Shown piece by piece: positions 36,649 through 45,309 of a stretch of DNA of 64,000 nt. The DNA is from Vibrio atlanticus (GTDB taxonomy: Bacteria > Pseudomonadota > Gammaproteobacteria > Enterobacterales > Vibrionaceae): contig NZ_AP025460.1 of the NCBI RefSeq assembly GCF_024347315.1, positions 1,054,001 to 1,118,000 on the forward strand, in the 5' to 3' direction. How positions within the stretch are numbered: the first letter of the stretch is position 1; each line of letters opens with the position of its first letter. Made by a program: the position numbers and the translations under genes. The notes below the pieces were generated by a model, which searched no databases, had not been told where the DNA came from, and worked only from the letters and a program-made list of their open reading frames with translations.

Positions 36649-36679
36649 GGCAACTGGTAAGGATTTGTTACTAGTTGCC
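36649..36679. repeat. 12-bp imperfect hairpin after the island B integrase
   Basis: GGCAACTGGTAA and TTACTAGTTGCC pair with one G-T around a 7-nt loop, about 30 bp beyond the integrase stop. It has no T-run, so it may be a weak terminator or a recombination-associated site. Confidence 0.4.
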
Positions 36680-36707
36680 AGCGACTTGCGGGATTAATGT
36701 TTTAACT

Positions 36708-37994
36708 TTAGTCTCCTATTGGCTCATAGCTGATCCCATTAACAACTTCTGCTAACTGGCTCAGTGGCAACCGCTTTCCATACCGCCCGTAAGTCATACT
36801 ATTATTTCCATGCCCAACGAGCTGAGCGGTGATGTGCTCAGGAACACCTTGTTGCTTCAATTCGTCTATGAAAGTGTGTCGGAACCCGTAAGCGGTAGGT
36901 CTCTGGCGGGGTTTCATACCTATCAACGTTTGGTATTTACCGATCTTTATGCAATATGATTTAGACCAATCATCAAACTGATTTCCTGGGCTATAGCTAA
37001 ATAACTGTCTTCTACCCGCAGCCTTCACCTTAGCAACATAGTCTAGAATGCCCATATTGATCAGGTGATTGTGAATGGGAACCTCACGGATACTGTTAGC
37101 GTTTTTTACATATTTACCGTCCTCACTTTCTGTAATTGAGAAGTAGTAAATACCGTTTTCTTGCTTGATATCAGCAACTCGCAATTGGCAAGCTTCCGAT
37201 GGACGCATACCAGATAGAGGTAGGATTTTCGAAATCCACTGAAACTCTTCATCTTTTTCTTTAAATAGGCGTGTGCCGAAAAACTTCTTCATATCCTTCA
37301 ATAGCCAGCGTTCCCGTTGTTCATCTTGGCGCTTAATTGCCTTCTTCTGGATTTTAACGTCCTCAAAAGCATTGAACCCTGTGTGGTTCATCAGTTTGCA
37401 GTATTTAAAGAACTGAAAACAAGCTGCAAGGTATTCTTTATCCGTTTTAGCGCTTCGACCTTTTTTCAACAAATGGTCTCGGTACAGTAAGGCATGAGCC
37501 GTTGTTATATTGGCAACTCTATCTACTGGCGCAAATTGAATGAAATCGTTAATACGTGATTCTAGCTGATGGATTGTAAGCGGTCGGATTGATTGGAGCT
37601 TTTTAGAGTCGATAAATTTTACCAGTGTACATTTCAAGGAAGCAAGTGATGTAGCTTGTCGTGTTAAGGGCACTGGTTGTATCTGTATCGAAGTATTGCG
37701 TACTGGTATTGGTTTAGTAACGAAAGTACTGTCATTATCGTCAAAGTCGCTTCTAAGCTCATTGATAAGCTTATTTGCAGCAATATTGAAGTCTGCGGGG
37801 TGAGTCTGAATTGTAATGCTGTCAATAAGCTGTTTGAGCTCGATGGCAACGTTTAAGTTACGTAGTGAGGCAATTCGACGATTTTTGGTTAACAGTGATA
37901 CTTTTAGGTCAAAAGGGAACCCACGATCACGACAACTTTTAGGTAGGCAAATACGAGTGTAGTAGTTATGGCTAGCAGTTTTTAAAAGGTACAT
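36708..37994 (-). CDS. tyrosine recombinase, island B integrase
   Basis: 428 residues from the ATG at 37994 (an upstream TTG would add four). It begins MYLLKTASHNYYTRICLP, similar to the island A integrase. Catalytic residues: arginine in LSGMRPSEACQLR, YGFRHTFIDEL for HxxR, GHGNNSMTY, tyrosine in YGRYGKRLP. Its 5' end lies 88 bp from the tRNA-Ser copy 2, as for a tRNA-specific integrase. It should act on the 26-bp tRNA 3' repeat that bounds island B. Confidence 0.88.
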   Translation of the reverse strand: MYLLKTASHNYYTRICLPKSCRDRGFPFDLKVSLLTKNRRIASLRNLNVAIELKQLIDSITIQTHPADFNIAANKLINELRSDFDDNDSTFVTKPIPVRNTSIQIQPVPLTRQATSLASLKCTLVKFIDSKKLQSIRPLTIHQLESRINDFIQFAPVDRVANITTAHALLYRDHLLKKGRSAKTDKEYLAACFQFFKYCKLMNHTGFNAFEDVKIQKKAIKRQDEQRERWLLKDMKKFFGTRLFKEKDEEFQWISKILPLSGMRPSEACQLRVADIKQENGIYYFSITESEDGKYVKNANSIREVPIHNHLINMGILDYVAKVKAAGRRQLFSYSPGNQFDDWSKSYCIKIGKYQTLIGMKPRQRPTAYGFRHTFIDELKQQGVPEHITAQLVGHGNNSMTYGRYGKRLPLSQLAEVVNGISYEPIGD

Positions 37995-38040
37995 TGTCTC
38001 AGTCAATCCTTGCGGTTGAACTTAGTACCCTTCAGATATG

Positions 38041-38072
38041 AAAAAAGCCGTTGATAATCAACGGCTTTTTTC
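38041..38072 (-). terminator. terminator of tRNA-Ser copy 2
   Basis: AAAAAAGCCGTTGA and TCAACGGCTTTTTT form a stem with a 3-nt loop and flanking A and T runs, 11 bp after the CCA end. Confidence 0.75.
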
Positions 38073-38082
38073 ATTTTTAAAG

Positions 38083-38173
38083 TGGTGGAGGGATAGGGAT
38101 TTGAACCCTAGAACCGCTATTAACGGTTGCCGGTTTTCAAGACCGGTGCTTTCGACCACTCAGCCATCCCTCC
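38083..38173 (-). tRNA. tRNA-Ser (anticodon TGA), copy 2
   Basis: 91 nt, identical in sequence to copy 1 from the CCA end to the 5' GGAGGGA, with anticodon loop CTTGAAA. It is the integration target of island B. An IS5-family element begins 80 bp upstream of its 5' end, outside the core promoter. Confidence 0.95.
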
Positions 38174-38183
38174 AGTGGCGTGA

Positions 38184-38212
38184 ATAATATAAGGGGCAGA
38201 GGATCTTGTAAA
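38184..38212 (-). promoter_or_regulatory. promoter of tRNA-Ser copy 2
   Basis: On the minus strand the -35 TTTACA (38207-38212) and -10 TATTAT (38184-38189) are 17 bp apart, matching copy 1, while the surrounding bases have diverged. Both tRNAs should be transcribed. Confidence 0.65.
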
Positions 38213-38252
38213 CCCTTAATTTTCATAATTTTGTTTTGTTGCTTGTTTTCTA

Positions 38253-39135
38253 GGGCGTGTTGATCTTTCGTGAGTGTTTTTTGAACAGCATGGTAAAGAG
38301 TTATAATTTGCTTCGCCAAAAGTAAAACCATAACCAATACCATGCCAAGAACAATGCTAACTGATATTCGCTGGGAACTGCTACTCCAAGTTATGAAAAG
38401 TACAGGTCGTATTTACGATAAAACTGAACATCGAATGACATTTGAAGGAATACTTTATCGAATGAGAACAGGTATTCCTTGGCGAGATCTACCCTCTGAG
38501 TTCGGAGAGTGGAGTACCGTTTACAGACGATTTAATCTTTGGTCAAAGAAAGGGATTTTAGATAAACTTTTCAAAAGCTTATCTAGCATGGCTGATTTTG
38601 AATGGGTCTTTCTTGATGGCTCTATAGTTCGAGCGCATCAGCATAGTACAGGTGCAGCTACTGAAAGCTCAGAGCAAATAGGAAAAAGTCGCGGGGGCAA
38701 CTCAACCAAAATTCACTTAGCCGTAGATAGTGGTGGTCTGCCGATTTGCTTTGATTTATCAGAAGGACAACGCCACGATATAGTGCATGCCGAAAGCTTA
38801 GTTGAACAACTCGATGAAGTTAATACTATCGTTTGTGATAAAGGATATGACAGCGAACCTTTCCGTACTTTTGTTAAGGAACGTGGCGGAGAAACGGTAA
38901 TTGCTAAACGCAATTACGGACAAGATATAGACAAAGACAGTATGGATTGGTGTCTATACAAGTATCGTCACTTGGTCGAAAATGCCTTTGGGAGAATTAA
39001 GCATTATCGAGCTATTTCAAGTAGATATGACAAGCTAGAAAGGAATTATGCCAGCATGTTATCGCTGGCATTCATGTTAATGTGGCTACCGATGTATTGT
39101 TGAACACAAAATGTACAGCAAAGATCAACACGCCC
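38253..39135 (+). mobile_element. IS5-family insertion sequence (883 bp)
   Basis: Perfect 16-bp terminal inverted repeats, GGGCGTGTTGATCTTT at 38253-38268 and its inverse at 39120-39135, flanked by a TA on both sides, which fits the 2-bp target duplication of the IS427 subgroup. One intact transposase gene. It lies between tRNA-Ser copy 2 and the yejM terminator. Confidence 0.85.
38342..39103 (+). CDS. IS5-family transposase
   Basis: 253 residues in one frame. An N-terminal DUF4096-type segment (FEGILYRMRTGIPWRDLP) precedes the DDE domain: aspartate in VFLDGSIVRAHQH, aspartate in IVCDKGYDSEPF, glutamate in YRHLVENAFGRIKHYR with the Y-(2)-R-(3)-E-(6)-K pattern. No frameshift is needed although many relatives are split in two frames. 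It appears intact. Confidence 0.9.
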   Translation: MPRTMLTDIRWELLLQVMKSTGRIYDKTEHRMTFEGILYRMRTGIPWRDLPSEFGEWSTVYRRFNLWSKKGILDKLFKSLSSMADFEWVFLDGSIVRAHQHSTGAATESSEQIGKSRGGNSTKIHLAVDSGGLPICFDLSEGQRHDIVHAESLVEQLDEVNTIVCDKGYDSEPFRTFVKERGGETVIAKRNYGQDIDKDSMDWCLYKYRHLVENAFGRIKHYRAISSRYDKLERNYASMLSLAFMLMWLPMYC

Positions 39136-39152
39136 TAATCATTCACGGCAAT

Positions 39153-39184
39153 AAAAAAGGGAAGCCATTGGCTTCCCTTTTCTT
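39153..39184 (-). terminator. intrinsic terminator of yejM
   Basis: On the minus strand AAAGGGAAGCC and GGCTTCCCTTTTTT form a stem with a short loop and T-run, 13 bp after the yejM stop. Confidence 0.75.
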
Positions 39185-39196
39185 TTTGATGATCAT

Positions 39197-40993
39197 TTAG
39201 TCATTTTTGGTATAGAACCGCTGTAACTCAGTAAGGCCTTGCATCAACACTGGCAAGCGAGGGCTTACGTCTTTCAGACGTTTGTAATTCTGATCGTACA
39301 ATTTGTAGTTACCAAACTTATCTAACACCGTTGTTTGTTGGTCAGTAACAAGAGCAAGTTCACGTGAGTCTCCTGCGAGAATCCATTTTCTTCTACGCTC
39401 ATCAAACAGGCTACGACCGCTACTGAAGTCTGTCGGGTTCGAAGATACACCTAATAGCTCTTGCATTAGCGTGACAGATACATCTAGGTGACTAGAACGG
39501 TGAGTATATTCAGATGCCGACTTACCTGGCCATTTGATGAACAGAGGCACTTGTAGTTGGTAACGACTGTAATTGGAGTTTGCACCCCAACTGTTGGTTT
39601 TCGTCTCGTTAAATTCAGTACCATGGTTAGAGGTAATGATAACCACTGTGTTGTCTTGAAGATCTAGGCGCTCCAACTCTGCGTAGATTTTCGCTAACTG
39701 AACATCAGCCGCTTGAGTCGATTTTTGGTAGTCTGCAGTAAAACGTTCAGCGGTAGTCAACGTTACATCTGTTTCGTAACTAGAGAAGTTATCGAGCGTT
39801 GTTAGCTCAATAAAGTTAAACCAAGGGCTTTTTGCTTGTGGTGATTGAACCCATTCAGACCAAGCTTGTATTGCGCTTTGGTCATCATCTGTTGCTTGCT
39901 CTGGGAGCGCATCACGGCCTCGGAAGATGACTTCCGGGTAAAGGGCGTCGTCAAAGTCATCACCGCTAAAAGCGGCAAGTGTATAATTGTGATGATCTAG
40001 CACATCGAGCAGTACTGCGCTCGAGCCTTGCGCTTTGATGCTGCTTGCGTAGCTGCTAGGAAGGCCATAGAACAATCCGAAAATACCAAACATGTCGTTA
40101 CTTGAACTGTAGTGATTGGTGAAGTTGATCGATTGTTGTGCATAGGCATAGCTGCTTGGCATCGCAGTGCTATTGAGTGCATCAGCGCGAAGATTATTCA
40201 CACTCACTAGCAGAATATTAAGATCAGCACTGCGGCGGTTGTATTGAATTTTTTCTAACGGGTAGCTAACTAAATTTACGTTCTCTTGGTTCGCTTCTAA
40301 ACGCTGTAAATACTCTTCACGGTCTAATAGACCATGCTTTTCCATAAAGCTTTTTGCTGTCATAGGATAAGACAGTGGGAAATTCGCTTTCTGGCTTGTA
40401 ATTGGGTTGTAGAAATACGCATCAGCCCACATGTAGGTCAAGTGGCTGCTGATGAAACACAAGAAGAAGACGGCAGTAATAGGACGGCCAATGTGTTTAT
40501 GAGACAGTTTACGTTGCTTACGCCAAACCCACTCAGACAGACCTAACTGCAATAAGAAAATTAGTGGCATTACAATGAAGAGGTGCTGCAAATCAGAAGT
40601 GAGTGCAGACTCCTCTCCACTGAATAAAACCTCCCACACGACAGGTGTCAGGTGGAGGTTTATATTTTGATACGTTTGGGTATCAATCAGTAGGACAGTT
40701 AAACCTATGGTTGCGAAGATAACGGCAACCAAACGTAATAACTTCCTCGACGGAAGAATAAAAGTGAGTGGGAACAGCACTAATAGATAGAGCGCGAACA
40801 CCAAAAATCCAAAATGACCAACCCATGATGCAGCCAAATAGAATTGACCCAATAGGGTTTCCGGCCAAGCAGATTGAGTAATATAACGAGTACCAATCAA
40901 CATCGCAGCAATGATGTTGAAAAATGCAAACCAGTGGCCCCAACCTACCAGTCGAGATACACGATCGCTATATGAGTTTGCGCTGTCTACCAT
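39197..40993 (-). CDS. yejM: inner-membrane sulfatase-like protein YejM/PbgA/LapC
   Basis: 598 residues. Five hydrophobic segments in the first 200 residues (DUF3413 domain, beginning RVSRLVGWGHWFAFFN) anchor it in the inner membrane, and a periplasmic alkaline-phosphatase-fold domain follows (NILLVSVNNLRADAL; VVIITSNHGTEFNETKTNSW). The nucleophile position of true sulfatases is not conserved, as known for this family. It controls lipid A synthesis by restraining LapB/FtsH proteolysis of LpxC in E. coli. It follows yejL by 27 bp in an operon. Confidence 0.93.
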   Translation of the reverse strand: MVDSANSYSDRVSRLVGWGHWFAFFNIIAAMLIGTRYITQSAWPETLLGQFYLAASWVGHFGFLVFALYLLVLFPLTFILPSRKLLRLVAVIFATIGLTVLLIDTQTYQNINLHLTPVVWEVLFSGEESALTSDLQHLFIVMPLIFLLQLGLSEWVWRKQRKLSHKHIGRPITAVFFLCFISSHLTYMWADAYFYNPITSQKANFPLSYPMTAKSFMEKHGLLDREEYLQRLEANQENVNLVSYPLEKIQYNRRSADLNILLVSVNNLRADALNSTAMPSSYAYAQQSINFTNHYSSSNDMFGIFGLFYGLPSSYASSIKAQGSSAVLLDVLDHHNYTLAAFSGDDFDDALYPEVIFRGRDALPEQATDDDQSAIQAWSEWVQSPQAKSPWFNFIELTTLDNFSSYETDVTLTTAERFTADYQKSTQAADVQLAKIYAELERLDLQDNTVVIITSNHGTEFNETKTNSWGANSNYSRYQLQVPLFIKWPGKSASEYTHRSSHLDVSVTLMQELLGVSSNPTDFSSGRSLFDERRRKWILAGDSRELALVTDQQTTVLDKFGNYKLYDQNYKRLKDVSPRLPVLMQGLTELQRFYTKND

Positions 40994-41020
40994 TTATAAT
41001 TCTTTTTCCGTCAATCAAAC

Positions 41021-41248
41021 TTAGTGAGACTTTTTATCTTCAAGAGAAGAAATTAAAGCTTCGGCAAATTTTTCAGCAATTCCTTTGCGTTGTGAAGCAG
41101 CAACGTTCTGATTTAAGACATTGGTTGCGATATTTCCAGCGATCATCAATGAAAGCTCAGGTGAAGCTTTGTGCTTAGTCAGTACAGCACCTACTTCAGC
41201 TAGGATTTTTTCAACTTGATCATCTGTGTATTTAGATATAATCGGCAT
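41021..41248 (-). CDS. yejL: DUF1414 family protein YejL
   Basis: 75 residues, [19 protein letters not shown] followed by [21 protein letters not shown], which is the YejL/DUF1414 family. A small cytoplasmic helical protein of unknown function. It is the first gene of the yejL-yejM operon and divergent from yejK, the same arrangement as in E. coli. Confidence 0.9.
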
Positions 41249-41332
41249 AAGGACTCTAATAATGATAGTAAAAGCGGCTTATGATAACCTACTATGCACA
41301 ACAACTGAAACCTGAACGGTAATATTTTCACT

Positions 41333-42337
41333 ATGAACCTTCACCTTTCCAACGTAATTTTACACCAGCTAAGCAAGAACGATCAGGAAGAGCTGATTGT
41401 TAACTATCGTGCTGAATCTCTAGAAAACGATACTGCATCTGAAAACCTAGTCGCTGAACTTCACCGAGTTTTTAATTCAAAAGCAGGTAAAGGATTTGGT
41501 TCTTTCAAATCCGACAGCGAATTCCAGCAGTCGTTGCATGAATTTCGAGCTGGAGAACAAAGTTTTTATGATTTCTCTCAAAAAAGTGCGCTACGTCTAA
41601 AAGATGAGCTTTCAAAGTACCCTTTTGCTGATGAAGGCACTTTGGTACTGGCTGAATATCAATCACTGGCGACAGACTACCTTTTCATCGGACTACTGCC
41701 TTCTAACCAAAGTTTGAAAGTGACCGAAGGGCTAGATATTAGTGCGACGGATTACCTGGATATCTCGAAGATGGATATTGTTGCGCGCCTTGATCTTTCA
41801 ACATACGACACAGACAAAGAGTCAAACCGTTACCTTACTTATATTAAAGGGCGCGTTGGTCGTAAAGTCGCTGACTTCTTCTTAGACTTCCTTCAAGCAG
41901 AAGTAGGCTTGGATGCTAAGCAGCAAAACCAAGTATTGATGCAAGCGGTAGAAGACTTTGTTTCTGATTCTAAGTTAGAGAAAGAAGAAGCGATCAGCTA
42001 TAAAAAACAAGTTGCGGATTACTGTAACGAACAGCTTAAAGCGGGTGATGAAGTTCAAGTTCGTGAACTTTCTGGAGAGTTGCCAGCAAGCACTGATGGT
42101 ACAAGCTTCTTTGACTATACTAGTGAACAAGGCTATGAGTTAGAAGACAGCTTCCCAGCAGACCGCGCAACTATGCGTAAACTAACAAAATTTGTTGGTG
42201 CTGGTGGCGGTTTGAATGTTAGTTTTGATAGTCTGCTTTTAGGTGAGCGTATCTTCTACGATCCAGAGACAGACACGCTAACCATTAAAGGGACGCCACC
42301 GAACTTACGTGATCAACTGACTCGCAATAAGTCATAG
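41333..42337 (+). CDS. yejK: nucleoid-associated protein YejK (NdpA)
   Basis: 334 residues. The start MNLHLSNVILHQLSKNDQEEL and the segment YLTYIKGRVGRKVADFFLDFL near residue 165 are characteristic of NdpA. It is a cytoplasmic nucleoid-associated protein that also binds topoisomerases in E. coli. The promoter region is shared with the divergent yejL, 84 bp between the starts. Confidence 0.92.
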   Translation: MNLHLSNVILHQLSKNDQEELIVNYRAESLENDTASENLVAELHRVFNSKAGKGFGSFKSDSEFQQSLHEFRAGEQSFYDFSQKSALRLKDELSKYPFADEGTLVLAEYQSLATDYLFIGLLPSNQSLKVTEGLDISATDYLDISKMDIVARLDLSTYDTDKESNRYLTYIKGRVGRKVADFFLDFLQAEVGLDAKQQNQVLMQAVEDFVSDSKLEKEEAISYKKQVADYCNEQLKAGDEVQVRELSGELPASTDGTSFFDYTSEQGYELEDSFPADRATMRKLTKFVGAGGGLNVSFDSLLLGERIFYDPETDTLTIKGTPPNLRDQLTRNKS

Positions 42338-42433
42338 TCCGAAGTTATTAGGTAGTAAGCGACAGCAGGTTGTTGTCGCTTGTTTATGTTTAGCAACATA
42401 GTGGTTTAGAGTTCGCATGAACAAGGAATATCG

Positions 42434-43942
42434 ATGGAACAATCAGTAATAAAGCCCAATCGCTTTAAAAGACCAGCCACTTTTTTGGTTGCACTCTTGG
42501 CTCTGTGGCTACTTCCTTCACTGGCTCTCCTTAATCTAAGCCGTTCTTACTCTCACTCGCTCGCTCAAATTGAAGAACTCGGTATTCGCGTTAATGAATT
42601 GAGGCAGTCGCTTTATTTCTCTGAGCCGCTGCGAGTCTCTCGTATTAATGATCTAGCACTCGATGCTCAGTTGGTTTATTCGATCCGACTGCAGATTGAA
42701 TCTGATTTCCAACACGCCTTGTTTCGCCCTGATGTGAACCAACTGCTTTACGTTGCCGATCAATTTTTAGAAAAATTTGATGAATTCATTTCGATAGAGA
42801 GCCAGGTGCAAGATATCGTCGATAACATCAAAGTGTTGCGCATAGATACTGAACGTTCCTCTAAGTTAAAGTCGCTACTCAACGAATTTGGTGTCGTCGT
42901 TTTAGAAGCGATGTATTCCGATAACCAAAGTTCATCAGCGACTTATCGCGCTTTTGATTCCATTCTTGAAAAGTCTTATTCATTAAAGACCGAAGAGCAA
43001 GATGCACTCCAACAATTACTGGCTGATGCTTCAGCATTACTGAGTGATTACGCTCAGCTCAATTATTTAGTCGATAAAATCAAGAAGAATTCAGTAAACG
43101 ACCAGATCATTAAACTTGAAGATGAGTTCCATGGGCGTCAGTACACCCTATTATTGGTCATGCTAGGTTTAAGCTTAATGGCAATGATTGCGTTAGTGTT
43201 GTGGAGCGTTAGACCCTCCAAATTCATTAAAGAAGCAAGGATAGAACTTAGACCAGAACCAGTCATCGATTCAAGTCAGGAAGATGCTCTCTCTACTTCC
43301 AGCAAAGATACGGCTTCTTGTAACGATACTGTTTCTCACAGCGATACTGCTTCTTCCGCGGTGACGCCACCAAGTAATCCCCCATCAGTATTAGATATTA
43401 CGCCAGCGAGTCAACATTCTGATGCTCAATCTCAGCAGAGTGTTTGTGCGACAAGCCCGCAAGCTATTTCACAAGAACCGATTTTGCAAGAACCTATTCC
43501 ACAAGTTCCGGTTCAGCAAAACTCTACTCAGCAACCCCCAACTCAGCGAACACCAGAACAAGTGCAAGAGCCAGAGAAGCACATTGCCAGTGTGACGGAT
43601 TCAAAGCCAGCGATTGATATTGAAGAGATGCTAGAGACTCTTGATGGCGATACCGAGTCTGTTGAATTGTTGCTAGGGGTCTTTGTCGAAGATCACGCAG
43701 ATGACTATACCAGATTCAAATCTCTGCTCACCAAGGATGAAACCTCTGCTGCTCGCATTGTGCACAGCTTAAAAGGTGTGGCTGGCAGCATCAAAGCGTC
43801 TCGACTAGCGATCATTGCAGCGACTATTGAAATGACAATGAAGCAGTCCAGAGCCATCAGCGAGCACGATTTAGCCGAACTAGAGATGGCGATAAAAGCC
43901 TCTGTAGATTCTGCTCATGACTATTTAAATACCCAACGTTAA
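42434..43942 (+). CDS. membrane protein with C-terminal Hpt domain
   Basis: 502 residues. A transmembrane helix at about 15-35 and a second at about 235-258 flank a mostly helical periplasmic sensor-like region. A low-complexity linker of Pro, Gln and Ser (about 280-390, with repeated QEPIxQEP) leads to an Hpt domain whose phosphorylatable histidine is in RIVHSLKGVAGSI near residue 440. There is no kinase or receiver domain, so it should accept phosphate from another phosphorelay protein; its partner is not nearby. AAGGAA precedes the ATG. It is probably co-directional with the lipoprotein gene downstream. Confidence 0.8.
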   Translation: MEQSVIKPNRFKRPATFLVALLALWLLPSLALLNLSRSYSHSLAQIEELGIRVNELRQSLYFSEPLRVSRINDLALDAQLVYSIRLQIESDFQHALFRPDVNQLLYVADQFLEKFDEFISIESQVQDIVDNIKVLRIDTERSSKLKSLLNEFGVVVLEAMYSDNQSSSATYRAFDSILEKSYSLKTEEQDALQQLLADASALLSDYAQLNYLVDKIKKNSVNDQIIKLEDEFHGRQYTLLLVMLGLSLMAMIALVLWSVRPSKFIKEARIELRPEPVIDSSQEDALSTSSKDTASCNDTVSHSDTASSAVTPPSNPPSVLDITPASQHSDAQSQQSVCATSPQAISQEPILQEPIPQVPVQQNSTQQPPTQRTPEQVQEPEKHIASVTDSKPAIDIEEMLETLDGDTESVELLLGVFVEDHADDYTRFKSLLTKDETSAARIVHSLKGVAGSIKASRLAIIAATIEMTMKQSRAISEHDLAELEMAIKASVDSAHDYLNTQR

Positions 43943-44018
43943 CTTTTACAGGTTTTTTGACAATACTCTGACGAAGCGCTCATACAATCCGCGCCCTTAG
44001 TCTTTGTCAGAGGTTTAT

Positions 44019-45197
44019 ATGTCACGAGTTTCGAGTCGAAATTGGATAGTGTTGGTGCTTAGCATTGTGCTAAGTGGTTGTTCTCTCCTGGAAGTTAAGC
44101 TAGATAGTCAAACGACGCCTCTTACTCAGCAAGAGTTACAGGCTCGGATCATGACGCGTGAATACGCCAAGATGTTTTTTACACGAGTAGAAGACTCGGC
44201 CGATCTCATTGCGCAATCTTACCCTGCTGATGACACCTTACATCAATCTTATGTGTTGCTTTGGAAGATCCATGCTGAGCAGGGCTTACAACAAGCGGCG
44301 TACCAAACTTCCCCAATGTCAGCATTAATTGACTCATGGGTTTTCACAGCCCAAATGAATCAGTTTTATAGCCAAGGCGATGGCGCGGATCTGTTCGTGA
44401 CGGATAATGCGGTAGAGACTGCTCGTTCTCTTGACCAAGAAGCAGAGAAACTGGCAAAGGGTGTATTGAGCTCGAGTGATTTCAAGAGCAGCAAAGCGTT
44501 CGTCGCAGAGTTCGCCGCGAGCAATCCTTTTAAAGATCTTACCTTCAGAAGCACACCCGCTTACCGTGAATGGCTAAGTTACCTTGGTAAAGACGAATCT
44601 CAAATCGTTCAAAGCCTAGGTACCATGCCGGAGGCGATGGGCGATGCATCAGACCGCTTAAGCCTAATGGCTGACCAAACGCCGAAATTGATGACGTGGA
44701 AAGCTGAGTTGGTGGCGATGAATAGCTCGCTAACGGGTGAGGACCTATCGATGACGCTGGAAAGCCTTCGTCAAACATCAGCAAGCATGCAGGACTTCAT
44801 TGAGAATAACCCTGAGTACATGCAAACATTGGCTTCTATTATGTCGACAGAAATGCAGCCTTTACTCAACGACCTAAGTGATAAGACAGATCAAAAGTTG
44901 GCGATGCTCACTGAAGAGCGTGTGGCGTTGGAAAAAATGGTGACACGAGAGAGAGAAGCACTGGTAGATATGATTGCGAAAGAGCGCATTGAGATTGCCG
45001 GCATTGTGACTTCAGAAAGAGAATTGTTTACGCAAGACCTTGATCGAGTCTCTCAAGAGGTGGTGGTACTCGCGATTGATAAACTGATGGAGTTAATCAA
45101 AGGTGTGATTATTTACTTCATCCTGTTTATCTTAGTGGTGTTCTTTGCACCGTTAGGCATCGGTTACTGGTTGGGTAAACGAACCGCCAAAAAATAA
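44019..45197 (+). CDS. lipoprotein with C-terminal membrane helix
   Basis: 392 residues from the ATG at 44019 (AGG upstream), giving a lipoprotein signal ending IVLSGCS. A TTG at 44004 would add five residues without benefit. The central part is helical (MSTEMQPLLNDLSDKTDQK, then repeated EERVALEKMVTRERE coiled coil) and the C-terminus has one strong transmembrane helix (GVIIYFILFILVVFFAPLG). It therefore seems held by both a lipid and a helix, an uncommon combination. Its family is not named with confidence; its role is unknown. Confidence 0.7.
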   Translation: MSRVSSRNWIVLVLSIVLSGCSLLEVKLDSQTTPLTQQELQARIMTREYAKMFFTRVEDSADLIAQSYPADDTLHQSYVLLWKIHAEQGLQQAAYQTSPMSALIDSWVFTAQMNQFYSQGDGADLFVTDNAVETARSLDQEAEKLAKGVLSSSDFKSSKAFVAEFAASNPFKDLTFRSTPAYREWLSYLGKDESQIVQSLGTMPEAMGDASDRLSLMADQTPKLMTWKAELVAMNSSLTGEDLSMTLESLRQTSASMQDFIENNPEYMQTLASIMSTEMQPLLNDLSDKTDQKLAMLTEERVALEKMVTREREALVDMIAKERIEIAGIVTSERELFTQDLDRVSQEVVVLAIDKLMELIKGVIIYFILFILVVFFAPLGIGYWLGKRTAKK

Positions 45198-45218
45198 ATT
45201 CAGTAATTAAGTAGATCA

Positions 45219-45245
45219 AAAAAGAGCGCTCTAGAGCGCTCTTTT
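45219..45245. terminator. bidirectional terminator between lipoprotein gene and nhaC
   Basis: AAAAGAGCGCT and AGCGCTCTTTT pair around CTAG between two convergent genes. Confidence 0.75.
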
Positions 45246-45309
45246 GGCATTTATATCATCAACATTTTTGTGCTGACGCACTAAAGCATTAAAGTATCAA
45301 AACATTAGC

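Larger units (their letters stand above)
23533..38107. mobile_element. island B, integrated at tRNA-Ser(TGA) copy 2
   Basis: A 14.6 kb segment between 26-bp direct repeats of the tRNA-Ser 3' end, with its integrase at the tRNA-proximal end. Within it are a second integrase, hairpin cluster, MobV-like and KfrA-like module (25086-29068), lipoproteins and hypothetical genes, an IS3-family element and a group II intron. The presence of two unrelated integrases suggests that it is a composite, one element having landed in another. Confidence 0.8.

Noticed and set aside
40683..40943. 86-codon frame within yejM in another frame
   Set aside because: It is a shadow of the membrane segments of yejM, rich in hydrophobic residues by chance.
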